Assembly (NCBI RefSeq): GCF_004770905.1 | Contig: NZ_RQHT01000010.1 | Coordinates: 202,134-266,133 of the forward strand | DNA length: 64,000 nucleotides | Reading direction: 5' to 3' | DNA from: Leptospira bandrabouensis | GTDB lineage: Bacteria; Spirochaetota; Leptospiria; Leptospirales; Leptospiraceae | Shown here: positions 16,189 through 25,253 of the stretch, in pieces | How the letters are laid out: every line of letters begins with the position of its first letter | Numbering within the stretch: position 1 is the stretch's first letter | Notes under the pieces: generated by a model | The model's input: the letters and a program-made list of their open reading frames with translations, nothing else | Database searches by the model: none | What the model was told of the DNA's origin: nothing | Position numbers and translations under genes: made by a program

Positions 16189-18071
16189 AAATTCCTTTTA
16201 CCATGTGAAGTTTTTTCCCACTCGATGTATTCGTCGTGGATTTTATATTCAGGGATAATGTCTTTGAAAGCAGCGAAAATTTCTCTATTTTTATTGGCTT
16301 TTGCAAGAGAAAACAATCGGTTTAATTTGTTCTGGAAAAGAAGTAGGTTGTAGTTTTCTAAAGGGGCAGCAATCCGAATTTTTGGATGGTGTGTTTTTTT
16401 AATTCCTTCCTGGTTTAAGAGAAGTTCTTCGTATAACTTTTCTCCTGGACGTAGCCCAGAAAACTCAATTGCAATGTCTTTGTGAGGAGTATAACCGGAA
16501 AGACGAATCATCTCTTCTGCTAAAGATAAAATTTTGACCGGTTCACCCATATCCAAAAGGAAAATTTCGCCATGTTCACCCATACTACCAGCTTGTAACA
16601 CGAGTTGTGTGGCTTCTGGGATGGTCATAAAATACCGAATGACATCTGGATGAGTCACAGTCACGGGACCACCACGTTTGATTTGTTCTCTGAAACGTGG
16701 GATCACACTTCCATTGGAACCGAGTACGTTTCCAAAGCGAACGGTAATGAATTTGGTTCTAGAATTTTGAGAAATATGTTGTAAGTAAATTTCTGCGGCA
16801 CGTTTTGAGGCTCCCATAACGTTTACAGGATTCACAGCTTTGTCTGTAGAAATGAGAACAAAACGATCGACACCAATAAGGCGGCAAACATCTGCTACAT
16901 TTTTAGTTCCCATTACATTGTTTAAAACGGCTTCTGATGGGTTGATTTCCATCATTGGTACATGTTTGTATGCAGCGGAATGAAACACTACAGAAGGGCG
17001 GTGTTCTTCAAAAACGGCAGAAATACGAGATAGGTTTTTTACATCTGCCACAACAGGCCGAATATCAATATTTAAATCGGCAAAACTTTTTCTAAGTTCA
17101 TAATCAATTTCGTATAACGGAGTTTCGGCGGCATCCAAAATGACAAGTACACTTGGTTTAAAAAGCGCCACTTGCCTACAAATTTCTGAACCAATGGAAC
17201 CACCAGCTCCTGTGACTAGGATGACTCGTTTCTCCAAATATGACCGAATGGATTCAATTTCTAAATCAACCGTGGGTCTACCCAAAAGGTCTTCTACTTG
17301 TACTTCACGAAGTTGTGTGATGTTTGGTTTTGCCGATAGATATTCACCAAACGTTGGTAAAATTTTAAAATCAACACCGGCACCTTCACATTCTTTTTTC
17401 AGTTTACTCACCACACGTCCGTCAGGTTGAGGAACGGTCATAATCACTTTTTTGACACCGTATTGGACAAGAACCTTACCAATTTCATCTGTGGACCCAA
17501 GAATGGGAACCCCTTGGATGTACCCACCTTTTTTGGAAAGGTTGTCATCTAAAAATCCAATGGGTTGGTAGTCTAAGTCAACATTTCGCCTGATCTCTGT
17601 TAAGAAAGAACTTCCCAGTTTACCAGCACCCACAAGAATGATAGGAGTCCCATGTTTAGATTTTTCAGAGCTAAAAATTTGTTCTCTTAACATTCTCCAA
17701 CTCAAACTCCGCAAACATAAGAATCCGAGTAAGATGAGTGTATCTAAGATGGGAACCATCCTTGAGAGTTGGTAGAAGCGGTTATAAAATAGAAGGGCAA
17801 GAGTGGAAACGAGAGACGAAAGAACCGTTGCCTTGATGATCGCTAGTAGATCGTGTAAGGAAGCATAAGACCAGAGAGATCTGTAAATTCCGGAAAATAA
17901 AAAAACCAAACTGCGAGAAACCACAACGATTGTGGCGCAAACCCAGAAGTCTGGATAACTTTCTAAAAATCGTATATTTTCAAAACGCACAAGGTGTGCG
18001 AGAAAATACGACAAGAACATAAAGAGTATGTCTACAGGAAAAACCCAGTATCGTCTCGGAATCGATTTCAT
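16185..18071 (-). CDS. CapD/WbpM/PglF-type nucleoside-diphosphate-sugar 4,6-dehydratase
   Basis: 628 residues from the ATG at 18071. Four membrane helices (residues about 10-125) precede a first Rossmann region (I-L-V-G-A-G-K-L-G-S) and a second catalytic SDR domain (V-L-V-T-G-A-G-G-S-I-G-S-E). The active site reads S-T-D-K-A-V-N-P-V-N-V-M-G-A-S-K-R; Met replaces Tyr of Tyr-x-x-x-Lys, which is normal for this long family. These enzymes make 4-keto-6-deoxy-UDP-GlcNAc for surface glycans such as bacillosamine- or fucosamine-containing polymers. It heads a leftward run ending with htpX; the STAS gene diverges 83 nt away. Confidence 0.9.
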   Translation of the reverse strand: MKSIPRRYWVFPVDILFMFLSYFLAHLVRFENIRFLESYPDFWVCATIVVVSRSLVFLFSGIYRSLWSYASLHDLLAIIKATVLSSLVSTLALLFYNRFYQLSRMVPILDTLILLGFLCLRSLSWRMLREQIFSSEKSKHGTPIILVGAGKLGSSFLTEIRRNVDLDYQPIGFLDDNLSKKGGYIQGVPILGSTDEIGKVLVQYGVKKVIMTVPQPDGRVVSKLKKECEGAGVDFKILPTFGEYLSAKPNITQLREVQVEDLLGRPTVDLEIESIRSYLEKRVILVTGAGGSIGSEICRQVALFKPSVLVILDAAETPLYEIDYELRKSFADLNIDIRPVVADVKNLSRISAVFEEHRPSVVFHSAAYKHVPMMEINPSEAVLNNVMGTKNVADVCRLIGVDRFVLISTDKAVNPVNVMGASKRAAEIYLQHISQNSRTKFITVRFGNVLGSNGSVIPRFREQIKRGGPVTVTHPDVIRYFMTIPEATQLVLQAGSMGEHGEIFLLDMGEPVKILSLAEEMIRLSGYTPHKDIAIEFSGLRPGEKLYEELLLNQEGIKKTHHPKIRIAAPLENYNLLLFQNKLNRLFSLAKANKNREIFAAFKDIIPEYKIHDEYIEWEKTSHGKRNL

Positions 18072-18154
18072 ATCTGATAAATAAAGGTATTTGGAACAAA
18101 ATTCCTTGTAAATACAGAATCTCTTCCGAAGAATAGAAAAGAGGAAAAACCTGT

Positions 18155-18634
18155 TTGAAATCACTTCTTTTCCGCTTAGCGGGAACATTTTCGGCGGAAA
18201 TTGGCTCCGAACTCTATTTAAAACTGAAGGAGGAAACTCTTTCCCCCTCTCTTTTTTGCCTTGATTTTTCGGAAGTCGAAGAAGTAACGGAAGTGGGTCT
18301 GGAATTTATCAGAAAGATTACCGAACGTTGCAAAGAAACAGGCTCCCATGTGGCAGGATTTGGGCTGGCAGCTCCCGTTTCCGAGGAAGTTTCTTCCCTT
18401 CTCGTTTTACATCCAACGGAACCTGATTGTATCCATTATTTAGAATCTCTGATTTTAAACGAAACTCCCGCCAATGAACTTACCCCCAAGTCGGAAGAAA
18501 AAACCATCCATTGCCCTGAGTGCCAAACTCTCCTGCGTTGGAAACTAGCGGGAGATTATCTCTGTCCTAGTTGCAAAATCAAATTTTTTGTGAACAAAAA
18601 AGGTTGGGTCTCTACTTACGAACGTTTGGTGTGA
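18155..18634 (+). CDS. STAS-domain protein with C-terminal zinc ribbon
   Basis: 159 residues from a TTG at 18155, with AGAGGA at 18140-18145 as ribosome-binding site. Residues about 1-100 form an STAS (anti-anti-sigma) domain: L-F-C-L-D-F-S-E-V-E-E-V then G-L-E-F-I. The Asp-Ser-Ser/Thr-Gly phosphorylation loop reads T45-E46-V47-G48, so no phosphorylatable residue stands directly before the Gly. Residues 120-140 hold C120-P-E-C123 and C137-P-S-C140, a four-cysteine zinc ribbon. The combination is unusual; it may bind a kinase-like partner (candidate at 11323) or nucleic acid. It overlaps hrpB by 19 nt tail to tail. Confidence 0.65.
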   Translation: MKSLLFRLAGTFSAEIGSELYLKLKEETLSPSLFCLDFSEVEEVTEVGLEFIRKITERCKETGSHVAGFGLAAPVSEEVSSLLVLHPTEPDCIHYLESLILNETPANELTPKSEEKTIHCPECQTLLRWKLAGDYLCPSCKIKFFVNKKGWVSTYERLV

Positions 18635-21126
18635 TTTAAATGTTTGGTAGGAACCGCTTCCCAAGGTTTGTCTGGCCAAGGGTGTTTCGGATACCTTCCT
18701 TTTAATTCTTTTTTTACCTCATGGTATCCCTGGTTCCAGAAACTTTCTAAATCTTTGGTAATTTGTACAGGCCTTCTTGCAGGGGAGAGTAGGTGAATGA
18801 GAATGTTTACCTTCCCATTCGCAAGTTTTGGTAAGGATTTTAGACCGAATAACTCTTGTAATTTGACGTGAAGTTCGGGTTCGATTCCATCATAATTCAA
18901 TTGGATCTTAGAACCGGAAGGAACTTGGATGGAGATTGGTGCCTCTGAATCAATCAAACTCAAATTTTCATATCCCACATAGGCTTTGAATGCTTCCAAA
19001 AAAGGGAGTTTGTCTAATGACAGTTTTCCTGAATCAAAATTAATAAAAGGAAATAACCATTCTTTGAAATTTTCTTTCAAATGATGGAAATCTGTTTTTG
19101 TGTTTAGAACTCCATGTTGTTCTAAAAATTTCACACGGTTGTAGAATTGCATTAATTCTGGATTTTTTTTCCATTCTTCCTCTAAGGAAGATTTAACTAA
19201 ATATTCTTCCAGTGCCAAACCCAGTATCTCTTGGTTTGGATGATTTGTTTCTTTGGAATCTAAAACCAAATCTCCTAATCTTCTTTCCTCTTTGACTAAA
19301 AGAAAAGATTCTCCTCTTTGGTTGGTTCTTTTTTCTGAAGTAACCTTCACTGATATGATCTCGGAAAAATATTTCTCAATTTCTGTTTCTTCTATTGGCA
19401 GATACTGAGTGATAAAAATTTCTTGGCCGAAAGAAAAAGTATCTAAAACTATAATATATTCTGGGATTTGGATGGACGTTGTGTTTAAGGAGGCGAGTTT
19501 CCCATTAGAAAGTTTAAAACTTTTCCCTCCTGCCACTTTTCCTTTTGCAATCCGATCCGGGAATCCAGAGGACAAATAATAAAGTCGATTTTGATCTGGT
19601 TTTATCACAGAAAAGTCAGTTTTTTCCCTGTAAATACGCAAAATTTGCTCATAAACTGCCTTTAACTCATAGGAAAAGGGATAGGCTGAAGTCTCTTCTG
19701 AAAAGTTTTTTGCTTCTATTCCTGAACTTTCTTTTCCAACTAACGAGACTACGTCGGCGATTAGATTTTCTTTTTCTTGGGGTAGGATGGCCAATATTTT
19801 CCCTAGCCGTATCGGTAGAGGGTATCTTAAACATTCTTTTCCTATATTGGTAAGGTTTTCATGGGAATCTAAACAACCTAGAAGTTTCAATCTGGTTGTA
19901 CTTTGGATCACCGATCCTTTGTTTGGCGGATCTAAAAAAGATAACTGTTGGATTTCTTCGCCCCAGGACTTAATTTCTAAAACCAGACGGTCAATATCTC
20001 CAGATAGGATCTCCGGTTTGGTCCGATCTAAAAATGATTGTTCTTCTTCCTTTGACCAAAGTCGGTAAACCAAACCTTTTCCTTCTCTTGCCGCTCGCCC
20101 GGCACGTTGTTTGGCGCTACTTAAGCTAATCCGTTCTTTGATTAAATGAGAAACACCTGATTCAGAATCAAAGTGAAGGTGTTTTTCATAACCGGAATCA
20201 AATACAACGCGGACACCTGGAATGGTAACGGAAGACTCGGCAATATTTGTCGAAAGAATGATTTTCTTTTTCCCAGGCAAAGAAGGTAAAAAGATTTTTT
20301 CTTGGTCGGCTAAATCCATATCACCGTATAATCCTAATACAGTTGCGTTAGATTTGATTCCAGGGATGGATTCCAAACTGTTCCTTAAATCGCGAATCTC
20401 TTTTTTACCTGATAAAAAAACAAGGATATCACCTTCTGTTTGTTCTACGGCTTTAGGAATTAAATCCAATAATCTTTGATTTGAATTTTTATTGGAATCT
20501 CCCATGTGGAAAATTTCCAGAGGGTAGGTGGTCGCCCGAACTTCAATTGGTTTGGACCGGATCCCTAGTGATTCAAAATTTTGTCCGTCTAAAGTGGCTG
20601 ACATTACAAGGATTTTTAAATCATCGCGAAAGACCTCTTGGGTTCGTCTAACCAAAGCAAAACAAAGATCAGAATCCATTCGCCTTTCATGAAATTCATC
20701 AAAGACAATGAGTCCGTAATCTTTAATTTCCGGGTCAGAGAGAAGAATTTTAGTTAAAATCCCATCTGTCAGAAATTCAATTTTTGTATTTTCCCCGATT
20801 TTTGTATCAAACCGAACTCTGTAACCGACAGTATCACCTAGGTTTTCGTTTAAAGTTTGGCTGATCCTTTTTGCGGCACTTTTTGCCGCAATTCGTCTAG
20901 GTTCTAAAATACAGATTTTTTTCCCAGAGGAAACACCCGCTCGCAAAAGTTCTATCGGGAGAGCCGTTGTTTTTCCTGTCCCTGGCGGAGCATCTAAGAT
21001 GGTGACAGGATTTGTTTGGATAGAATCGACAATGGATTGTAAGGCGGTGAGTACGGGGAATGGATCCAAAGGAGGTGACACTTTTATACTTATGGAAGAG
21101 GATGGGATTCCTAAAGAAAAAATCAA
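18616..21126 (-). CDS. hrpB: ATP-dependent RNA helicase HrpB
   Basis: 836 residues, a DEAH-box helicase. Motif I is A-P-P-G-T-G-K-T-T, motif II D-E-F-H-E, motif III S-A-T-L, and motif VI Q-R-A-G-R-A-A-R. The long C-terminal part, including P-W-P-D-K-P-W near the end, is the HrpB-specific extension; total length fits HrpB (about 800-850). Cytoplasmic; the physiological substrate is not established. The start is uncertain: the TTG at 21126 gives the longest frame, but a GTG or TTG about 50-65 nt further in is possible. Convergent with the STAS gene. Confidence 0.9.
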   Translation of the reverse strand: MIFSLGIPSSSISIKVSPPLDPFPVLTALQSIVDSIQTNPVTILDAPPGTGKTTALPIELLRAGVSSGKKICILEPRRIAAKSAAKRISQTLNENLGDTVGYRVRFDTKIGENTKIEFLTDGILTKILLSDPEIKDYGLIVFDEFHERRMDSDLCFALVRRTQEVFRDDLKILVMSATLDGQNFESLGIRSKPIEVRATTYPLEIFHMGDSNKNSNQRLLDLIPKAVEQTEGDILVFLSGKKEIRDLRNSLESIPGIKSNATVLGLYGDMDLADQEKIFLPSLPGKKKIILSTNIAESSVTIPGVRVVFDSGYEKHLHFDSESGVSHLIKERISLSSAKQRAGRAAREGKGLVYRLWSKEEEQSFLDRTKPEILSGDIDRLVLEIKSWGEEIQQLSFLDPPNKGSVIQSTTRLKLLGCLDSHENLTNIGKECLRYPLPIRLGKILAILPQEKENLIADVVSLVGKESSGIEAKNFSEETSAYPFSYELKAVYEQILRIYREKTDFSVIKPDQNRLYYLSSGFPDRIAKGKVAGGKSFKLSNGKLASLNTTSIQIPEYIIVLDTFSFGQEIFITQYLPIEETEIEKYFSEIISVKVTSEKRTNQRGESFLLVKEERRLGDLVLDSKETNHPNQEILGLALEEYLVKSSLEEEWKKNPELMQFYNRVKFLEQHGVLNTKTDFHHLKENFKEWLFPFINFDSGKLSLDKLPFLEAFKAYVGYENLSLIDSEAPISIQVPSGSKIQLNYDGIEPELHVKLQELFGLKSLPKLANGKVNILIHLLSPARRPVQITKDLESFWNQGYHEVKKELKGRYPKHPWPDKPWEAVPTKHLNHTKRS

Positions 21127-21200
21127 ACAATTTGTATTTTATTTTCTGAAATCACAAGAATCGGGTTTCCAAGATCCATCGAATTCGTTAAGATTTCCTT

Positions 21201-22052
21201 GTGGATTCCAATCACAAACACTACGAAATCATCAAAAACTCCATCGAATATGTTTTGGAACATTTTGAAGAACAACCGAATTTAGATGTTTTGGCCGAAC
21301 GAGTTTCGTTAAGTCCCTTTCATTTTCAAAAAGTATTTCGGACTTGGGCCGGTGTTTCACCAAAGGAGTTTTTACAATTTGTGACTGTAACTCACGCCAA
21401 ACATCTGTTAAAAGAATCAAATCTTTTGGATACAACGTATTCTCTCGGATTGTCAAGCACAGGAAGGTTACATGATTTATTTGTTAAATTGGAAGCAATG
21501 ACTCCTGGTGAATTCAAACGAGGAGGCGAAGGATTGATTTTGCAATACGAAGTATTTCCGTCTTCTTTTGGAGAAATTCTTTTAGTATCATCGGAACGAG
21601 GAATTCAGTCTCTTCAATTTATTGATACATTAGAACAAGGAATCTCAGATACAAAAAAAGAATTTCCGAATGCGATTTGGAAAGAAGGAAGTTCAGAGGA
21701 ACACAAAAAGATAAAAGACTATTTTCAGAAATTTCTAATTCCAGAAACACCCATTCCCCTTTATCTTTATGGAACAGAATTCCAATTTAAAGTTTGGAAA
21801 TCTTTATTAAAAATTCCAATGGGGAATCTTTGTACTTATGGAGATATAGCTGAATCCATAAGACAACCATCTGCACAAAGGGCTGTGGGAACCGCAATCG
21901 GTAAAAATCCCATTGCCTACCTAATTCCATGTCATAGAGTGATCCAAACTTCAGGTTTGTTTGGCGGATATAGGTGGAATCCTAACCGAAAACGAATGAT
22001 CATTGCCTGGGAACAATCCAAACTTGTTTCACCAAACAATGAGTTGTCGTAA
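21201..22052 (+). CDS. Ada-like AraC regulator fused to O6-alkylguanine-DNA alkyltransferase
   Basis: 283 residues from a GTG at 21201. Residues about 10-95 form an AraC-type double helix-turn-helix (L-A-E-R-V-S-L-S-P-F-H-F-Q-K-V-F, ending T-P-G-E-F-K-R). Residues about 105-275 form the methyltransferase with the suicide cysteine in I-P-C244-H-R-V-I. This is the middle and C-terminal part of Escherichia coli Ada; the N-terminal methylphosphotriester zinc domain is absent, so sensing by that route is impossible. It repairs O6-methylguanine and may regulate its own gene. It lies head to head with hrpB. Confidence 0.88.
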   Translation: MDSNHKHYEIIKNSIEYVLEHFEEQPNLDVLAERVSLSPFHFQKVFRTWAGVSPKEFLQFVTVTHAKHLLKESNLLDTTYSLGLSSTGRLHDLFVKLEAMTPGEFKRGGEGLILQYEVFPSSFGEILLVSSERGIQSLQFIDTLEQGISDTKKEFPNAIWKEGSSEEHKKIKDYFQKFLIPETPIPLYLYGTEFQFKVWKSLLKIPMGNLCTYGDIAESIRQPSAQRAVGTAIGKNPIAYLIPCHRVIQTSGLFGGYRWNPNRKRMIIAWEQSKLVSPNNELS

Positions 22053-22101
22053 TTACTGAAATTAAATTCTAAAAAACAAATAGATCCTAATTTCGTTTTC
22101 T

Positions 22102-22839
22102 CTAAGCTAAATGCCTTGTATGAGAAACCAAAAAGAATCCCACGAGTAAAAAACTTTGGGCAATCAGGTAGGTGACCCAAGGAACTTGAAATTCCCACCT
22201 AGGGTGCCTAGTTCCATTGATCGTTGTTTCTCCCATTACAGCATCAGAGAGGAGGAAAAAACCGGCTCCAATGGCTAAATAAATCCAAACTCCACCAAAC
22301 ACTAGATAGGCGTTAAAACATAAAGATACAAAAAAACACAAAACCAATCCATAAACAAAAGCAGATGCCATGACCCATTTGGAACGATTGGGATTGTAGA
22401 CTCTAAAATAAAAAATGAGTGCAGGTAAAATCAATAAAACAATGGTTACGGCATAAGGCAAAACACCATTATAAATTTCATTCCAAGTGGCTAATTTCCA
22501 AAAGGATAACAAAAAGAAAACTTGGGCAATGGCAAAACTAAAAATTCCACCAAGGACTGGGTCTTCCATTTGTTTTTTGGCAATTGGAAATTGAAGGTTG
22601 AACCAATCTCCCAAAAAGGAAAATCCAATGGCGTATAAAGGATAAGAAAACTTAGCATGGCCCAGTTGGAATAATAACCATGCAAAAAGTAGGATTTGAA
22701 AGGAAAATCCCAGATAGATTCCACGGGAATGTTCTAAACGTTTGAGTGGATTTGTTTCCCCTTGTAACGTATACCAATGGATTAAAAATGCCGAAATGAT
22801 GGCTACAGGAATGGTTGTGAGAATTAAGTAGTATACCAT
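22102..22839 (-). CDS. YhhN/TMEM86-type membrane protein (lysoplasmalogenase family)
   Basis: About 245 residues from the ATG at 22839; an ATG at 22854 adds five residues and would overlap the divergent start. Seven or eight membrane helices are visible, with the family block F-S-F-L-G-D-W-F-N-L and a conserved second-half segment F-L-L-S-D-A-V. YhhN proteins are related to TMEM86 lysoplasmalogenases, which hydrolyse the vinyl-ether bond of lysoplasmalogens; bacterial roles are mostly untested. Inner membrane; no obvious operon partner. Confidence 0.7.
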   Translation of the reverse strand: MVYYLILTTIPVAIISAFLIHWYTLQGETNPLKRLEHSRGIYLGFSFQILLFAWLLFQLGHAKFSYPLYAIGFSFLGDWFNLQFPIAKKQMEDPVLGGIFSFAIAQVFFLLSFWKLATWNEIYNGVLPYAVTIVLLILPALIFYFRVYNPNRSKWVMASAFVYGLVLCFFVSLCFNAYLVFGGVWIYLAIGAGFFLLSDAVMGETTINGTRHPRWEFQVPWVTYLIAQSFLLVGFFLVSHTRHLA

Positions 22840-22852
22840 ACTTGATTTTAAC

Positions 22853-23512
22853 ATGAAACAAAAGAGAATGCAATCAGTAAGTTGGATGAATCGATCTTTC
22901 TCCTTTGGTTTTTTACTTTTTCTATTTCTTTTTGACTCAAACTGTATAACGTATTCTATATTAGAGAAAGAGAAAAGTATCCCAATTTCTCCCACAAACT
23001 TAGAAGATAAAGAGAGTTATTTAGTTTTAAGATTGGTTCGAGGAAAAGACCAATCGATAGGAAATGTTGAAGAAATTCCTGTGAACTTAACATTCGAAAG
23101 TAACCAAGAATCCACAAAACAACGGTTACGTATCTATCCACTTCCACTCGCAAAACCAAAGGAACCTTTTTTTTTGCCTCTTTCTTCGAAATCGGAATAT
23201 CGCGAAGAAATGTTACTGGTTGGATGTTTGTATTTTTTTCCGATCCCAAACTTTTTTAGAGGTAATCTAATATTAGAAATTCATCATACAAAGACGTTAA
23301 TTAATCGTGAGTTTTTATTTCAAAAAACAGTTCCTTATGATTGGCAAGGGAATCGCACCAAATACTGGGAATACGATCTCGATCATAGCGAAATGACTGA
23401 CAAAACCATTCCCTCCCTCTCGTCTTACAGGCATTTGGAGTGCGAAAATGACATTCGTCATCGTAAGGAAATCCCTAAAAAAGGAATTGTCAGTCCTCCA
23501 GAAGAAGACTGA
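22853..23512 (+). CDS. predicted lipoprotein of unknown function
   Basis: Up to 219 residues; starts at 22853, 22868 or 22886 are all possible. The signal peptide F-G-F-L-L-F-L-F-L-F ends in the lipobox D-S-N-C, a sequence typical of Leptospira lipoproteins. The mature part is beta-rich and ends with a charged tail (P-P-E-E-D). No domain was recognised. The first ATG overlaps the ATG at 22854 of the opposing gene within CATG, so one of the two outer starts is probably not used. Confidence 0.6.
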   Translation: MKQKRMQSVSWMNRSFSFGFLLFLFLFDSNCITYSILEKEKSIPISPTNLEDKESYLVLRLVRGKDQSIGNVEEIPVNLTFESNQESTKQRLRIYPLPLAKPKEPFFLPLSSKSEYREEMLLVGCLYFFPIPNFFRGNLILEIHHTKTLINREFLFQKTVPYDWQGNRTKYWEYDLDHSEMTDKTIPSLSSYRHLECENDIRHRKEIPKKGIVSPPEED

Positions 23513-23702
23513 ACTCCCATTCAAAAGTAACCATTTTGAGCGACGGAATTGACTTCTCTGGGCCTAAAAAAAAAATTTTTGTTACAAACCAGAATGAACG
23601 TTCTAAATCCCTTATAAAAACATTTTTAGCGGTCTGCAGTCACCAGCTAACTGAAGGTACGATTGATAGAATTCCATATAAAAAAAGTATAGATAAACCA
23701 GT

Positions 23703-25232
23703 ATGCGTAATTTGCCTATAAATCAAAACTTGAATCTACTAATATTCCTGACATTTATTCCATTATTGACAATCGGTTGCCCTGGTGGTGGCGGCGGGGG
23801 TGGAGGAGCTGCTTTTGCCCTAATGGGATTAGGTGGTGGAGGTACAGATGTTTCTGCCCCCAAGTTAGAAATTACTTATTCTGGTGTTGTCCGTGAAAGT
23901 GGGGCAACCATTAACTTAGGATCAGAGCCTATGAATACAACGAATGGAAAATTGGCTTCACTTACCATTCACAACAAAGGCACTGCCACTCTGTCGCTCC
24001 CTGGATCACCGATTGTTACGTTAGGTGGCACTGATAAGGATGATTTTCAATTAACCCAACCGAACCAAAGTACGTTAGCTCCAAATACTTCCGTTACATT
24101 TACTTTACGATTTAAGCCTGTTTCAACTCAAGGATCAAAGACCGCAAATATTCGTTTGGAGACTTCAGATCCAGCTCTTTCGGCATTCCAACTGACTTTT
24201 ACAGCAACTGCAGGTGCGCCTGCTGCTAGGTTAGAAGTTTCTCAATCAGCCACAGAAATAGTAAGCAATGGAAGTTTTAATATGGGAAGTGTAGAAGAAA
24301 AATCTTCCGGATCGGCAATCCAATTTACCGTTCGCAATACAGGAAGCCTTGCTTCTACACTGGGAAATCCTATGGTGGAAAGTTCAGACACACAATTTAC
24401 AGTTTCCGCAGTATCAGCTGCGAACGGATCTTCCTTAGCAAAGGATGGTTCGTTTACTTTCAATGTTACCTTTTCACCTGCCAATTCAACTCCAACGGCG
24501 AAATCAACAACGATTACAGTGAATGCGACTCCATCCAATTTCCTTTTTACACTCAATGGAACTGCTACTATAAAACCAGAGCCTAACATCGCGATTTCGC
24601 ATAACTCTAGTTCGTTTACTTCTGGTGGAACGATTCCAACTTTTGGAGCTTTTTGGCCAGGTACAACTTCCAACGCAAAGTCAGTGACCATCACAAATAA
24701 TGGAACGGCAACTCTGACTGGGCTTGCAGTAAACGAACAAAGCGGAGATACGGACCAGTTCATTACAAGTGCTCCTGGATCGACAACACTCACTCCCGGA
24801 CAAAGTACGAGCTTTACTGTAACCTTCTCACCATCCGCAAATGGTGCGAAAACAGCGGTAGTGCGAGTAACAAGTAATAATGGAAACAATGGGGTTGCTT
24901 CTTCAGCAGATATCACAGTGGAAGGAACGGGAAAAGCGAGTTCCGCAGTCTCTGTATCTTGGATAGGAGCAAAAGAGAAGGCACCAAATGATACTGATGG
25001 TGGATATAAGGTTTGTTATAGTAAGGCCGTTGACTTTAACCCTTCCGATGTGAATGGAACAACAATTTTCTGTGATACGGTTGCAAATACTGGTGGAACG
25101 ACACCTACCACAAAAGTCATTTCAGTAAATACTTATGGGATTTGGTATATCAAAGTCTATGCTTTCGGGAAATACAATACAACGGGTGGAATTCCTTCAT
25201 CACAAATTTCGATAAATGTGCCATCTACATAA
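23703..25232 (+). CDS. lipoprotein with Hydin/ASH-type (choice-of-anchor D) Ig-like repeats
   Basis: 509 residues. The signal peptide ends in L-T-I-G-C26, followed by a polyglycine linker. Three repeated Ig-like domains of about 110 residues (from about 50, 175 and 295) show the ASPM-SPD-2-Hydin pattern: a glycine/asparagine-rich strand, K-(x)n-I-x-N-x-G-T-A-T-L, then a closing T-F-T-L-R-F-K-P or T-F-N-V-T-F-S-P strand. The C-terminal 90 residues resemble a fibronectin III domain (V-S-W-I-G-A-K-E-K-A-P). It is a probable surface scaffold or adhesin. It precedes a secreted subtilisin by 21 nt, so the two are likely co-expressed. Confidence 0.75.
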   Translation: MRNLPINQNLNLLIFLTFIPLLTIGCPGGGGGGGGAAFALMGLGGGGTDVSAPKLEITYSGVVRESGATINLGSEPMNTTNGKLASLTIHNKGTATLSLPGSPIVTLGGTDKDDFQLTQPNQSTLAPNTSVTFTLRFKPVSTQGSKTANIRLETSDPALSAFQLTFTATAGAPAARLEVSQSATEIVSNGSFNMGSVEEKSSGSAIQFTVRNTGSLASTLGNPMVESSDTQFTVSAVSAANGSSLAKDGSFTFNVTFSPANSTPTAKSTTITVNATPSNFLFTLNGTATIKPEPNIAISHNSSSFTSGGTIPTFGAFWPGTTSNAKSVTITNNGTATLTGLAVNEQSGDTDQFITSAPGSTTLTPGQSTSFTVTFSPSANGAKTAVVRVTSNNGNNGVASSADITVEGTGKASSAVSVSWIGAKEKAPNDTDGGYKVCYSKAVDFNPSDVNGTTIFCDTVANTGGTTPTTKVISVNTYGIWYIKVYAFGKYNTTGGIPSSQISINVPST

Positions 25233-25253
25233 TGCAATGGAAGTTAAAACTAA

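Noticed and set aside
21068..21094. Strong Shine-Dalgarno-like AAAGGAGGTGA followed by ATG on the + strand
   Set aside because: It lies antisense to the start of hrpB; the frame that follows leaves hrpB and enters the Ada-like gene in the wrong frame, with no recognisable product.
23565..23585. A-run followed by T's as possible phase-variable tract
   Set aside because: It is outside any coding frame and not clearly placed in a promoter spacer; no evidence for switching.
23536..23721. 61-codon open frame before the Hydin-type lipoprotein
   Set aside because: No ribosome-binding site, no family, and it overlaps the lipoprotein start; this 190-nt gap is more likely promoter DNA.
24242..24916. 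224-codon open frame on the - strand inside the Hydin-type lipoprotein gene
   Set aside because: Shadow of the repeat region; no start signal or family, and the + strand protein has clear domains.
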